A DNA stretch of 64,000 nucleotides from Cupriavidus sp. Lineage in GTDB: Bacteria; Pseudomonadota; Gammaproteobacteria; Burkholderiales; Burkholderiaceae. A program made the position numbers and the translations under genes. The notes under the pieces are model-generated. The model saw nothing but the letters and a program-made list of their open reading frames with translations. It searched no databases and had not been told where the DNA came from. Positions within the stretch are counted from its first letter, which is position 1. Each line of letters opens with the position of its first letter. The DNA lies in contig JAPSLP010000004.1 in the NCBI GenBank assembly GCA_031180665.1, positions 121,879 through 185,878 of the forward strand, in the 5' to 3' direction. This document shows, one piece after another, positions 26,527 through 36,775 of the stretch.

Positions 26527-26574
26527 TGCACTATGATGCGTGGCATGGGATTCCAATCCATGCACTATCGTGCT
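26527..26574. promoter_or_regulatory. Paired TGCA(CTATSR)TGC boxes upstream of boxC
   Basis: TGCACTATGATGCG (26527-26540) and TGCACTATCGTGCT (26561-26574) are two near-identical TGCA-N6-TGC(G/T) boxes 34 bp apart, just ahead of boxC. They look like a cooperative repressor site overlapping the boxCBA promoter. Confidence 0.5.
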
Positions 26575-26639
26575 TCCCGGCACGAAGCGCACAGGCTGAA
26601 CAGACAGCGATGTCAGCACAGAGAACAGGAGACAATGCC

Positions 26640-28298
26640 GTGACCCAGGTCCCCCGCGTCGACTACCAGACCGACCCCTCCCAATACAAGCACCTGAAGC
26701 TGCGGTTCGACGGACCCGTCGCCACGCTGGTGCTCGATATCGACGAGAACGCCGGCCTGCGGCCCGGCTACAAGCTCAAGCTCAACAGCTACGACCTCGG
26801 CGTCGACATCGAACTGAACGATGCGCTGAACCGCATCCGCTTCGAACATCCTGAAGTGCGCAGCGTGGTGGTCACCAGCGGCAAGGACAAGGTGTTCTGC
26901 TCGGGCGCCAATATCTTCATGCTGGGCGTCAGCAGCCACGCCTGGAAGGTCAACTTCTGCAAGTTCACCAATGAGACCCGCAACGGCATCGAGGATTCGT
27001 CGCGGCACAGCGGCCTGAAATTCCTGGCCGCGGTCAATGGGGCCTGCGCTGGCGGCGGCTATGAGCTGGCGCTGGCCTGCGACGAGATCCTGCTGGTCGA
27101 CGACCGTTCCTCGGCGGTCAGCCTGCCGGAAGTGCCGCTGCTCGGCGTGCTGCCGGGCACTGGCGGCCTGACCCGCGTCACCGACAAGCGCCATGTGCGC
27201 CACGATCTTGCCGACATCTTCTGCACCACCACCGAAGGCGTGCGCGGCCAGCGTGCCAAGGACTGGCGCCTGGTCGACGAGATCGCCAAGCCCGCCGTGT
27301 TCGCGCAGAAGGTGCAGGAGCGCGCGCTGGCGCTGGCCGCGCAGAGCGACCGCCCCACCGATGCGGCCGGTATCGCGCTGACGCCGCTGGAGCGCACCGT
27401 CGAAGCCGATGCGCTGCGCTACGGCTATGTCGACGTGCAGATCGATCGCGCCGCGCGTACCGCCACCTTCACGATGCGCGCGCCGCGCGGTCCGCAGCCG
27501 CAGACGCCGGCTGCGATCGCCGAAGCCGGCGCGGCCTGGTATCCGCTGCAGCTGGCGCGCGAGCTCGAGGACGCGATCCTGTCGATGCGCACCAACGAGC
27601 TGGAGATCGGCACCTGGATGATCAAGACCGCTGGCGACGCCGACGCGGTGCTGCAGATGGATGCCACGCTGCTGGCGCATCGCGACCACTGGCTGGTGCG
27701 CGAGACCATCGGCCTGCTGCGCCGCACGTTCAGCCGTCTGGACGTATCGTCGCGCAGCCTGTTCGCGCTGGTCGACGAGGGCACCTGCTTTGCTGGCTCG
27801 CTGCTGGAACTGGCGCTGGCCTGCGATCGCATCTATCACCTCGCGCTGCCCGACGACGAGGCGCGCGCGCCGAAGATCACCGTGGGCGAGACCAACTTCG
27901 GCCTCTATCCGATGGCCACCGGCCAGAGCCGCCTGGGCCGCCGCTTCTACGACGAAGCGCCGGCGCTGGAGGCGGTACGCGCCAAGGCCGGCCAGCCGCT
28001 CGATGCGGACGCCGCCTTCGCGCTGGGCCTGGCGACCTCGAACCCGGACGATATCGACTGGGCCGACGAGCTGCGCATCGCGATCGAGGAACGCGTGGCG
28101 ATGTCGCCCGACGCGCTGACCGGCATGGAGGCGAACCTGCGCTTCAACGGCCAGGAGACCATGTTCACCCGCATCTTCGGCCGGCTGACCGCCTGGCAGA
28201 ACTGGATCTTCCAGCGGCCCAACGCCGTCGGCGACAAGGGCGCGCTGAAGGTCTACGGCAAGGGCGACAAGGCGGCATTCGATTGGAATCGCGTCTGA
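26640..28298 (+). CDS. boxC: 2,3-epoxybenzoyl-CoA dihydrolase
   Basis: Enoyl-CoA hydratase-related enzyme that opens the ring of 2,3-epoxybenzoyl-CoA, releasing formate and the 3,4-dehydroadipyl-CoA semialdehyde. Family-typical blocks are DYQTDPSQYKHLKLRFDGPV at the N-terminus, GLRPGYKLKLNSYDLGVDIE, the crotonase oxyanion segments FCSGANIFMLG and NGACAGGGYELALACD, and GTCFAGSLLELALACD in the second half. I chose the GTG at 26640 (552 aa): it has AGGAG 9 nt upstream and fits the family N-terminus. The ATG at 26610 lacks a ribosome-binding site. First gene of boxCBA. Confidence 0.92.
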   Translation: MTQVPRVDYQTDPSQYKHLKLRFDGPVATLVLDIDENAGLRPGYKLKLNSYDLGVDIELNDALNRIRFEHPEVRSVVVTSGKDKVFCSGANIFMLGVSSHAWKVNFCKFTNETRNGIEDSSRHSGLKFLAAVNGACAGGGYELALACDEILLVDDRSSAVSLPEVPLLGVLPGTGGLTRVTDKRHVRHDLADIFCTTTEGVRGQRAKDWRLVDEIAKPAVFAQKVQERALALAAQSDRPTDAAGIALTPLERTVEADALRYGYVDVQIDRAARTATFTMRAPRGPQPQTPAAIAEAGAAWYPLQLARELEDAILSMRTNELEIGTWMIKTAGDADAVLQMDATLLAHRDHWLVRETIGLLRRTFSRLDVSSRSLFALVDEGTCFAGSLLELALACDRIYHLALPDDEARAPKITVGETNFGLYPMATGQSRLGRRFYDEAPALEAVRAKAGQPLDADAAFALGLATSNPDDIDWADELRIAIEERVAMSPDALTGMEANLRFNGQETMFTRIFGRLTAWQNWIFQRPNAVGDKGALKVYGKGDKAAFDWNRV

Positions 28299-28322
28299 CA
28301 GCAATCTGTCTGACAGCAATCT
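28293..28322. repeat. 15-bp tandem duplication across the boxC stop codon
   Basis: GTCTGACAGCAATCT occurs twice in tandem from 28293; the first copy contains the boxC TGA stop. Confidence 0.9.
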
Positions 28323-28355
28323 GAACATGGCAGCGTCCCGCACGCCCATGGCGTC

Positions 28356-28420
28356 GTCCCCGCGAAAGCGGGGACCCAGCGGCGGGTAAGGAAATTCACT
28401 GGGCCCCCGCGTCCGCGGGG
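28356..28420. repeat. Dispersed extragenic palindromes between boxC and boxB
   Basis: GTCCCCGC-gaaa-GCGGGGAC at 28356-28375 is an 8-bp stem with a GAAA tetraloop. A second GC hairpin (CCCCGCG-tc-CGCGGGG) follows near 28404-28420. The sequence around the first is the widespread bacterial repeat whose translations read GPRFRGDD or WVPAFAGTT. It could attenuate transcription or stabilise mRNA between the two box genes. Confidence 0.7.
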
Positions 28421-28466
28421 CGACAGGGAAGCCAACGACACAACGACATATCACCGGGAGACCACG

Positions 28467-29894
<1,428 letters not shown>

Positions 29895-29979
29895 GCGACG
29901 GCCATTACCGCAGCAATAACGACAGCGACCGCGCGTGACCGAACGTAGCGCCGAGCCGCGGCAGCATCTGGAGACGGCC

Positions 29980-31269
29980 ATGGATATGGCAGACATGCAA
30001 ATCATCAAGCAGCATCTGATCGACCCCGAGATCTGCATTCGCTGCAATACCTGCGAGATGACCTGCCCGGTCAACGCGATCACGCACGATTCGCGCAACT
30101 ACGTGGTCGACGCCGACAAGTGCAATCTGTGCATGGCCTGCGTGTCGCCGTGCCCGACCGGCTCGATCGACAACTGGCGCATGGTGCCGCGCACGCGGCC
30201 CTATACGCTGGACGAGCAGTTCGGCTGGGACACCTTGCCCGAGGAACTGAGCAGCGAGCAGCTTGCCGCAAGCGGCGTGGGCGCCGAGGCGATCGCCGAG
30301 GCGCAGGCGCTGGAGGCGGTGGAGGAGCCGGTCGATCCGGCACTGGCGCAGATCGCGCCGTTCAACAGCGCGCAGTACGGCGCCACGCTGCCGCCGTGGT
30401 CGGCCGCGCATTGCTACACCAATCTGTACGGGCCGAAGGCGGCGATCAAGTCGGTCACTGCTACCGTGGTCGGCAATGTGCGCGTGACCGAGATCGGCCG
30501 CGACTACGACACCCATCACCTGGTGCTGGACTTCGGCGCGATGCCGTTCCCGGTGCTGGAGGGCCAGTCGATCGGCATCGTGCCGCCGGGCGTCGACGAG
30601 CAGGGCCGCCCGCATCATGCGCGGCAGTACTCGGTGGCGAGCCCGCGCAATGGCGAGCGGCCAGGCTACAACAACCTGTCGCTGACGATCAAGCGCGTGC
30701 TGGAGGACCATCAGGGCAATCCGGTGCGGGGCGTGGCCTCGAACTATCTGTGCGACCTGCAGGTCGGCGACACGGTCGAGGTGATCGGCCCGTTCGGCAA
30801 CAGCTTCCTGATGCCGAACCATCCGCGCTCGAACATCGTGATGATCTGCACCGGCACCGGCAGCGCGCCGATGCGGGCGATGACCGAATGGCGCCGGCGC
30901 CTGCGCAAGTCGGGCAAGTTCGAGGGCGGCAAGCTGATGCTGTTCTTCGGCGCCCGCACGCGGGAGGAGCTGCCGTACTTCGGGCCGCTGCAAAGCCTGC
31001 CCAAGGACTTCATCGATATCAACCTGGCGTTCTCGCGCACGCCCGGCCAGCCCAAGCGCTATGTGCAGGACGTGATGCGCGAGCGCGCCGCCGATCTGGC
31101 CATGCTGCTGGCCGATCCGGACAGCTACTTCTATGTCTGCGGGCTGAAGAGCATGGAGGAGGGCGTGGTGCTGGCGCTGCGCGATGTCGCCGAGCAGGCC
31201 GGGCTCGATTGGGAAACGGTGGCCGCTTCGCTCAAGCGCGAAGGACGGCTGCATCTGGAGACGTACTGA
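29980..31269 (+). CDS. boxA: Benzoyl-CoA 2,3-epoxidase reductase subunit
   Basis: NADPH-dependent flavin/iron-sulfur reductase that feeds electrons to BoxB. The N-terminal domain has two [4Fe-4S] ferredoxin motifs ([14 protein letters not shown] and [14 protein letters not shown]). A Glu/Ala-rich linker follows, then a ferredoxin-NADP reductase domain with RQYSVAS (FAD), [10 protein letters not shown] (NADP) and a C-terminal LHLETY. I use the ATG at 29980 (429 aa), which has GGAG 6 nt upstream; a GTG 45 bp earlier is less likely. Confidence 0.92.
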   Translation: MDMADMQIIKQHLIDPEICIRCNTCEMTCPVNAITHDSRNYVVDADKCNLCMACVSPCPTGSIDNWRMVPRTRPYTLDEQFGWDTLPEELSSEQLAASGVGAEAIAEAQALEAVEEPVDPALAQIAPFNSAQYGATLPPWSAAHCYTNLYGPKAAIKSVTATVVGNVRVTEIGRDYDTHHLVLDFGAMPFPVLEGQSIGIVPPGVDEQGRPHHARQYSVASPRNGERPGYNNLSLTIKRVLEDHQGNPVRGVASNYLCDLQVGDTVEVIGPFGNSFLMPNHPRSNIVMICTGTGSAPMRAMTEWRRRLRKSGKFEGGKLMLFFGARTREELPYFGPLQSLPKDFIDINLAFSRTPGQPKRYVQDVMRERAADLAMLLADPDSYFYVCGLKSMEEGVVLALRDVAEQAGLDWETVAASLKREGRLHLETY

Positions 31270-31289
31270 GGGGACCTGGTTTGACGTTG

Positions 31290-31328
31290 CCAGGGCTGGC
31301 CGCCGCGCCAACGCGGGGCCGGCCCTGG
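31290..31328. terminator. Hairpin shared by boxA and the convergent CoA transferase gene
   Basis: CCAGGGCTGGCC (31290-31301) pairs with GGCCGGCCCTGG (31317-31328), a 12-bp stem with one G-U pair, placed exactly between two convergent stop codons. No strong U-tract on either side. Confidence 0.55.
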
Positions 31329-31332
31329 TCAT

Positions 31333-32508
31333 TCAGTCTGCGGACCAGCGTGGCGGATGCTCGCCCAACGCCGCCACATGGTCGTCGCCATCGGGCAGGC
31401 CGAGCGAGAAGCGAACGGGAAAGCGGACCGCGACGCGAACCTGGTCCGGGTCCGACACCTGACGGACCGTGCCGCGCGCCTGCACGTGCGGATCGTGCAG
31501 CAGCTCTTCCGCGTTCAGCACCGGCGAGAGCGGCAGGTCCACGCCGGCCAGCGTGTCCAGCCACTGCGCCAGCGTGCGGCTGACGAAGATCTGTGCCAGC
31601 AGCGCATTGACCTCGACCTTGTGGCGCTGGCGGCCGGCCCGCTCGGCGAAGCGCGGATCCTTCAGCGAAGGGAATTTCTCGCCCAACGCGTCGCGCAGGT
31701 TCAGCCAGAACTTGTTCTCGAGAATGCCGAGGGCCAGATGGCGGCCGTCGCGGGTCTCGAACAGATCGTTCTCCGGCATCACCGTGGGCGAACGCAGCGG
31801 GGCGTCGGCATGCTCGCGCGCGGCCCAGGCGCCGTGAGCCGTCCACGACAGCACTGCATCGTGGATCGAGACATCCAGATGCTGGCCGCGCCCATGTTGG
31901 CGCGCACTGAGGATGGCGACGGTAAGCGCCAGCGCCGCGTAGCTGGAGGCCGCATAGTCCGACACCCGCACGCGGGGCCGCGCGACCTTGTCGCGCACCT
32001 GTACCGGCGTGGCCCAGTAGCCGGCCAGCGCCAGATAGTTCAGGTCGTGGCCGGCATGGTCGGCATAGGGGCCGGTCTGGCCGAAGCCCGAGATCGAGCA
32101 CAGCACGATGGCCGGATTGACCTTGGCCAACTCGGCGTAATCGAGGCCGAGACGCTGCATCACGCCGGGACGGAAGCCCTCGACCACCGCGTCGGCATCG
32201 CGCACCAGCTCGAGGAAAGCCGCGCGGCCCTCGGTATCCTGCAGATCGAGCGCGATCGAACGCTTGCCGCGATTGAACTGGGCGAACACCGAAGCGCCGA
32301 GCGTGCGGGAGGTATCGCCGACGCCGGGCCGCTCGACCTTGATCACCTCGGCGCCCAGCTGCTGCAACTGCAACGTGGCGTGCGGGCCGGGCAGCAGCTG
32401 GCTCAGATCGATGATCCTGACGTCCTTCAGGCAGGACCAGTCCGGCTTGGCGGATGGTGTGGTCGACGGCTTCGTCGATGGCTTGCTCGATGGCTTGCTC
32501 GATGTCAT
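31333..32508 (-). CDS. CaiB/BaiF family CoA transferase
   Basis: Class III CoA transferase of 391 aa. The conserved start VRIIDLSQLLPGPHATLQLQ, the RGKRSIALDL segment and the catalytic Asp in GHDLNYLALAG (D155) are present. These enzymes move CoA between carboxylic acids. The first 22 residues are a low-complexity Lys-Pro-Ser/Thr leader encoded by short duplicated DNA, and the start region itself is duplicated. Last gene of a minus-strand set with a Bug receptor, acyl-CoA dehydrogenase and acyl-CoA ligase; substrate unknown. Confidence 0.86.
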   Translation of the reverse strand: MTSSKPSSKPSTKPSTTPSAKPDWSCLKDVRIIDLSQLLPGPHATLQLQQLGAEVIKVERPGVGDTSRTLGASVFAQFNRGKRSIALDLQDTEGRAAFLELVRDADAVVEGFRPGVMQRLGLDYAELAKVNPAIVLCSISGFGQTGPYADHAGHDLNYLALAGYWATPVQVRDKVARPRVRVSDYAASSYAALALTVAILSARQHGRGQHLDVSIHDAVLSWTAHGAWAAREHADAPLRSPTVMPENDLFETRDGRHLALGILENKFWLNLRDALGEKFPSLKDPRFAERAGRQRHKVEVNALLAQIFVSRTLAQWLDTLAGVDLPLSPVLNAEELLHDPHVQARGTVRQVSDPDQVRVAVRFPVRFSLGLPDGDDHVAALGEHPPRWSAD

Positions 32509-32536
32509 GGCCGTGGCTTGCTCGATGTCATGGCCG
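32477..32536. repeat. 12-bp and 21-bp duplications around a start codon
   Basis: GATGGCTTGCTC is repeated in tandem at 32477 and 32489. A 21-bp block beginning GCTTGCTCGATGTCATGG occurs at 32493-32513 and again at 32516-32536 (period 23). The second block duplicates the CoA transferase start codon out of frame. Confidence 0.85.
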
Positions 32537-32544
32537 GCGCCCGC

Positions 32545-33528
32545 TCAGCCGATGTCGGCCGTCATGCCGATATCGCGCATCAGCGACGCGTAGCGCTTCG
32601 TCTCAGCCGAGACCATCTCGCGGAACTGCGCCGGCGAGGCGGTGCGGCGCAATTCGCCCGCGCTGGCTTCGAGCATCGCATCGAGCTTGCCGCTCGCCTG
32701 GACTTCGTTGATCGCGGTGAACAGACGCTGCGTCAGTGCCGGGGGCAGGTTGGCCGGCGCGAACAGGCCGCTCCAGTTGTCGAGCACGAAGCCCGGCGGC
32801 AGCGCCTCGGCCAGCGTCGGCACATCGGGGAAGTAGCGCGAGCGCTCCGCCGTGGTGACCGCGAGCGCGCGGACCTGGCCGTTGCGCAGATAGGAGGTCG
32901 CGGTGCTCAGTACCGGCATGCCGAACTGCGTCTGTCCGGTCAGCATTGCCGTCAGGATTTCGGGGGCGCCCTTGTACGGCACGTGGACCGCTTCGGTGCC
33001 GGTCTGGTGCAGCATCGATTCGACGGCCAGATGGGCGATGCTGCCTTTGCCGCCGGAGCCGTAGTTCAGCTTGCCCGGCGCGCGCTTCATCGCCGCGATC
33101 AGCTCGGCGGCGGTGCGGTACGGCGAGTTGGCCGGCACCACCAGCGCGGTCGGGCCCCCCGACAACGGCGCGATGCAGGTGAAGTCGCGCGCCGGGTCGT
33201 ACGGCATCTGCTTGTACATATGGATGTTGATCACATGCGTATTGGCCAGCACGCCCAGCGTGTAGCCGTCTGCCGCGGCGCGCTTGAGCGCACGGCCGCC
33301 GATGATGCCGCCCGCGCCGGGCATGTTCTCGACCACCAGCGGCTGGCCCAGCTTCGGTGCCAGCTCGGCCGACAGCGCGCGCGCCATGTTGTCGGGCGAG
33401 GTGCCGGCCAGGAAGGGAACGATCAGCCGGATCGGCCGGTTGGGGTAGCCGTCGGCCGCGTAAGCGCGCGGCAGGATGCCGCCCAATGCCGCGGCGCCCG
33501 CCGCCGCCAGCCATGTTCTGCGATGCAT
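32545..33528 (-). CDS. Bug-family (TctC-type) periplasmic solute receptor
   Basis: The 327-aa receptor has a twin-Arg-like signal (MHRRTWLAAAGAAALGG) ending near AYAADGYP. Bug motifs are YPNRPIRLIVPFLAGTSPDN, VVENMPGAGG, KLNYGSGGKGS and VHVPYKGAPEIL. The ATG at 33528 is preceded by AGGAG. Probably delivers an aromatic or aliphatic acid to the neighbouring ligase/dehydrogenase/CoA transferase set, by analogy with other Bug-linked catabolic operons. Confidence 0.88.
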   Translation of the reverse strand: MHRRTWLAAAGAAALGGILPRAYAADGYPNRPIRLIVPFLAGTSPDNMARALSAELAPKLGQPLVVENMPGAGGIIGGRALKRAAADGYTLGVLANTHVINIHMYKQMPYDPARDFTCIAPLSGGPTALVVPANSPYRTAAELIAAMKRAPGKLNYGSGGKGSIAHLAVESMLHQTGTEAVHVPYKGAPEILTAMLTGQTQFGMPVLSTATSYLRNGQVRALAVTTAERSRYFPDVPTLAEALPPGFVLDNWSGLFAPANLPPALTQRLFTAINEVQASGKLDAMLEASAGELRRTASPAQFREMVSAETKRYASLMRDIGMTADIG

Positions 33529-33613
33529 TTTCTGTCTCCTGTACTGATGGCGCAGTCTGGGCTGCGTCGATCGTTGGTGGGCCGCGGCGCTTTTTGGGAT
33601 GGCGACCGCTTTT

Positions 33614-33801
33614 CCCTCTCCCCCGGCCCCTCTCCCGCAAGCGGGAGAGGGGAGAAAACCTTTGCCGTTATTGCCGCTATCGTCTGTCATCGACTCCCTC
33701 TCCCGCTGCCGGGGAGGGAAAACCCTTGCCGCGGAAAACCCGTCGCTAACGCCCGTCGTCGGCTCCCTCTCCCGCTTGCGGGAGAGGGGTGGGGGAGAGG
33801 G
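33614..33801. repeat. Three dispersed palindromes (CCCTCTCCC-type)
   Basis: Inverted repeats of the CCCTCTCCCGC...GCGGGAGAGGG family occur at 33614-33652, 33696-33718 and 33765-33801, filling the gap between the acyl-CoA dehydrogenase stop and the Bug gene start. The same family flanks the minisatellite at 16.7-17.3 kb. Confidence 0.85.
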
Positions 33802-33819
33802 CAGCCGCCCCTCGACAAC

Positions 33820-35040
33820 CTACTGCGCGGACGCCGTCCGCTGGCCCTTGCCCGCCTGCGCCGCCTGTTCCATCAGCGGCTCCAGGATCGCGCGCGCAAT
33901 GGTATTGCGCTGGATCTCGCTGGTGCCCGTGAAGATGCGGAACATGCGCAGCTTGCGGAAGGTCTGCTCGACCGGGTGGCCACGCGTGACGCCCACATTG
34001 CCGTGGATCTGCACCGCCTTGTCGGCGATCTCGAAGCAGCGCTCGGACACGAACAGCTTGCAGGCCGCGGCCTTCATGCGCAGATCGGCGCCGCTGTCGG
34101 CCAGCGCGGCGGTCTGCGCGATCATCGCCTCGCACGCCCACAGCGACGCCGCCATGTCGGCGAGCATATGCTGGATCGCCTGGAATCGCGCGATCGGCCC
34201 GCCGAACTGGCGGCGCTTGCCCGCATAGTCGACGGACGCGCGATAGGCACTGGTGGCCAGGCCCAGCATGCTGGGGCAATGCAGCAGCCGGTTGACGTTG
34301 ATGCGCGACATGCTCAGCTTGAAGCCATTGCCCTCGCCGCCGAGGATATTGCTGCGCGGCACGCGCACATCGACCATGCGGATGTCGGCATCGATATGCT
34401 GGCCCGACATCGGCGTGTATTCCGTATCGACGGTGACGCCGGGAAGATCGAGATCGACCAGCACCGCGCTGATCGACGGCGGTGTGGTGCTGGCATCGGT
34501 TACGCACAGCACGATGGCGAAGTCGGCGAACGGCGCGCCGCTGATGTAGTGCTTGTGGCCGTTGATGACCAGCTCGTCGCCGTCGGCCACCGCCGTCGTC
34601 GAGATGCTCATTGCATCGGAACCCGAATGCGGCTCGGTCATCGCGAAGCAGGTCGAACGCTCGCCGCGGATCACCGGGCCGAAATAACGCTCGATCTGCC
34701 CGGGCGTGGCGTACTTGAGCATATTGCCCACGCGCGGCGGTCCGCCCAGGTCGCCCAGCACATGCGGCGCCAGCGAGCAGCCGCTGGCGGCGATGTCCGC
34801 CTTCAGCGCGCATTGCTCGGCAATATTCAGGCCCTTGCCGCCCAGCTCGATCGGCAGGCAGGCGGCGTAAAGACCCAGCTCGCTGGAGCGGCGCCAGACC
34901 CGGCGCAGCACCTCCTTCGGCCACGGGTCTTCCGAGCCCAGGCCGAGCTCTTGCTCCATCGGCCGCAGTTCCTCGTCGATGAAGCGCCGGATGGCGGCCC
35001 GCGTCTCGAGCAGCACGGGATTGGTCAGGTATTCGAACAT
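33820..35040 (-). CDS. Acyl-CoA dehydrogenase
   Basis: FAD-dependent dehydrogenase of 406 aa that introduces a 2,3 double bond into an acyl-CoA. Family landmarks: CFAMTEPHSGSDA (flavin loop), GHKHYISGAPFAD, RRQFGGPIARFQAIQHMLADM, QIHGNVGVTRGHPVEQTFRK and FTGTSEIQRNTIA near the C-terminus. Starts at 35040, 74 bp after the ligase stop. Works with the adjacent ligase in degradation of an unidentified acid. Confidence 0.88.
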   Translation of the reverse strand: MFEYLTNPVLLETRAAIRRFIDEELRPMEQELGLGSEDPWPKEVLRRVWRRSSELGLYAACLPIELGGKGLNIAEQCALKADIAASGCSLAPHVLGDLGGPPRVGNMLKYATPGQIERYFGPVIRGERSTCFAMTEPHSGSDAMSISTTAVADGDELVINGHKHYISGAPFADFAIVLCVTDASTTPPSISAVLVDLDLPGVTVDTEYTPMSGQHIDADIRMVDVRVPRSNILGGEGNGFKLSMSRINVNRLLHCPSMLGLATSAYRASVDYAGKRRQFGGPIARFQAIQHMLADMAASLWACEAMIAQTAALADSGADLRMKAAACKLFVSERCFEIADKAVQIHGNVGVTRGHPVEQTFRKLRMFRIFTGTSEIQRNTIARAILEPLMEQAAQAGKGQRTASAQ

Positions 35041-35080
35041 GGCGTCGTTCCTCGGTGTCGTGGGCAGTGGCTCGCGTTTC

Positions 35081-35123
35081 AATTCGCGTGTCAGTTCACG
35101 TGTCAATTCGCGTGTCAGTTCAC
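35081..35123. repeat. 24-bp tandem duplication across the ligase stop codon
   Basis: A 24-bp unit starting AATTCGCGTGTCAGTTCAC is present at 35081-35104 and again, 19 bp long, at 35105-35123. The second copy contains the stop codon of the minus-strand ligase gene (35115). Confidence 0.85.
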
Positions 35124-36668
35124 CCGGCGTTCGTGCCCCTGCCAGTAGCGCTCGCGCACCAGCTTGCGGGCCAGCTTGCCGCTGGCGTTCTTCGGCAGTT
35201 CGCTGACGAAGTCGATCGAGCGCGGGGTCTTGTAGTCGGCGATGCGCGCGCGGCAATGCGCGATCAGGTCGGCCGCGCTCAGTTCGCGCCCCGGCCACAG
35301 CGTGACCACGGCCTTGACGCTCTCGCCCCAGGTCGCATCGGGCACGCTGATCACGCAGGCTTCCATCACGTCGGGATGCTGGTACAGCGTGGCTTCGACC
35401 TCGGTCGGATAGACGTTGAAGCCGCCGGAGATGATCATGTCCTTCTTGCGGTCGACCAGATAGATGAAGCCTTCTTCGTCGACGCGGGCGAGATCGCCGG
35501 TATGCAGCCAGCCGTCGACCAGCACCTCGCGGGTCAGCTCGGGCTCGCCCCAGTAGCCCTGGAACACGTCCTCGCCGCGGATCACCAGCTCGCCGATCTC
35601 GTCGCCGCTGACTTCCTCGCCGCGCTCGTTGACCACGCGGACCTCGGTCTCGCCCAGGGCGCGGCCGCACGAGGCCAGGCGCTCGGGGCGATTGGCCAGC
35701 GCATCGGCATGATCGGCGGTGGACAGCCGCGTGACGCCGGAGGTCGATTCGCTGGCGCCATAGCCCTGCGACAGGATCGGGCCGATGCGCTCCCACGCCT
35801 CGCGGATGCGGGCCGGGGCCATCGGCGCGGCGCCATAGGCCAGCGTCTTCAGGCTGGACAGATCGGCGGTGGCCAAGGACGGCTCGGCCAGCACCATATT
35901 GATCATGGCCGGCACCATGAACACATGGGTGATGCGCAGCCGCGCGACCTCTGCGAGGAAATGCGCCGGTTCGAACTTGTCGAACAGCACCAGCGTGGCG
36001 CCGCAATACAGGTAGGGCTGCATCAGCATGCCGGAGGCGTGCGTCACCGGTCCGATCAGCGCCAGCCGGTCGCCGGGGCGGGCAGGGCGGTCCATGCCGA
36101 GCACGATCTTGCGCAACGAGGCGAGGCGATTGCCATAGCTCTGCATCGCCGCCTTGATCTTGCCGGTCGAGCCGGACGAGAAGTGCAGCACCGCGAGATC
36201 GGCCGCTTGCGGCGTGTAGTCGGGCGCCTCGGCGCCGCCACGGCTGACGACGTCCTCGTAGTCCAGATAGCCCGCGGCTGCTTCGCCGATCGCGATATAG
36301 GTCTGGACCGAGCCGAAGCCCGCCGTCTGCGGGCCATAACCGGTGTAGCCCCGGCCCGCGATCATCACGCGCGGGCCGCAGTTCTCGACCACCTGGGTCG
36401 CCTCGGCGGCGGTAAAGCGCGGATTGAGCGCCGCCTTGACCAGCCCGGCCTTGAACAGCGCGCATTCGATCTCCACCAGCTCGGTGCAATTGCGCGACTG
36501 CACCGCGACACGGTCGCCCTTGACCAGGCCCAGTCCCAGCAGCGCATTGGCCAGCCGGGTCGAGCGCTCGTCCAGTTGGCGATAGCTCAGCGCGCGGTCG
36601 CGATACAGCACCGCGGGGCGATCGCCCCAATAGCGCGCGGCACGCCGCAGGAAATAGGCGAAGGTCAT
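35115..36668 (-). CDS. AMP-forming acyl-CoA ligase
   Basis: ANL-superfamily ligase of 517 aa converting a carboxylic acid to its CoA thioester with ATP. Motifs: LHFSSGSTGKIKAAM (AMP loop), QGYGASESTSGVT (A5), LHTGDLARVDEEGF (A7), KDMIISGGFNVYPTEVE (A8) and PKNASGKLARK (A10 Lys). It clusters with fatty or aryl acid ligases but not clearly with benzoate ligases. First gene of the minus-strand set, divergent from a LysR gene. Confidence 0.88.
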   Translation of the reverse strand: MTFAYFLRRAARYWGDRPAVLYRDRALSYRQLDERSTRLANALLGLGLVKGDRVAVQSRNCTELVEIECALFKAGLVKAALNPRFTAAEATQVVENCGPRVMIAGRGYTGYGPQTAGFGSVQTYIAIGEAAAGYLDYEDVVSRGGAEAPDYTPQAADLAVLHFSSGSTGKIKAAMQSYGNRLASLRKIVLGMDRPARPGDRLALIGPVTHASGMLMQPYLYCGATLVLFDKFEPAHFLAEVARLRITHVFMVPAMINMVLAEPSLATADLSSLKTLAYGAAPMAPARIREAWERIGPILSQGYGASESTSGVTRLSTADHADALANRPERLASCGRALGETEVRVVNERGEEVSGDEIGELVIRGEDVFQGYWGEPELTREVLVDGWLHTGDLARVDEEGFIYLVDRKKDMIISGGFNVYPTEVEATLYQHPDVMEACVISVPDATWGESVKAVVTLWPGRELSAADLIAHCRARIADYKTPRSIDFVSELPKNASGKLARKLVRERYWQGHERRVN

Positions 36669-36722
36669 CGATGTCTCCTTGATCTGCTTTGGCGGCAGTT
36701 TGGAAGACGCGGGACATCACTA

Positions 36723-36735
36723 CAATGCTGCATTG
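36723..36735. promoter_or_regulatory. Candidate LysR operator between ligase and lysR
   Basis: CAATG-ctg-CATTG is a perfect 5-bp inverted repeat centred between the divergent starts at 36668 and 36776, a typical position for LysR autoregulation and activation. Confidence 0.4.
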
Positions 36736-36775
36736 GAAATAAAGCCATAACCGACTGGAATGCGAGGGGAGCGAC

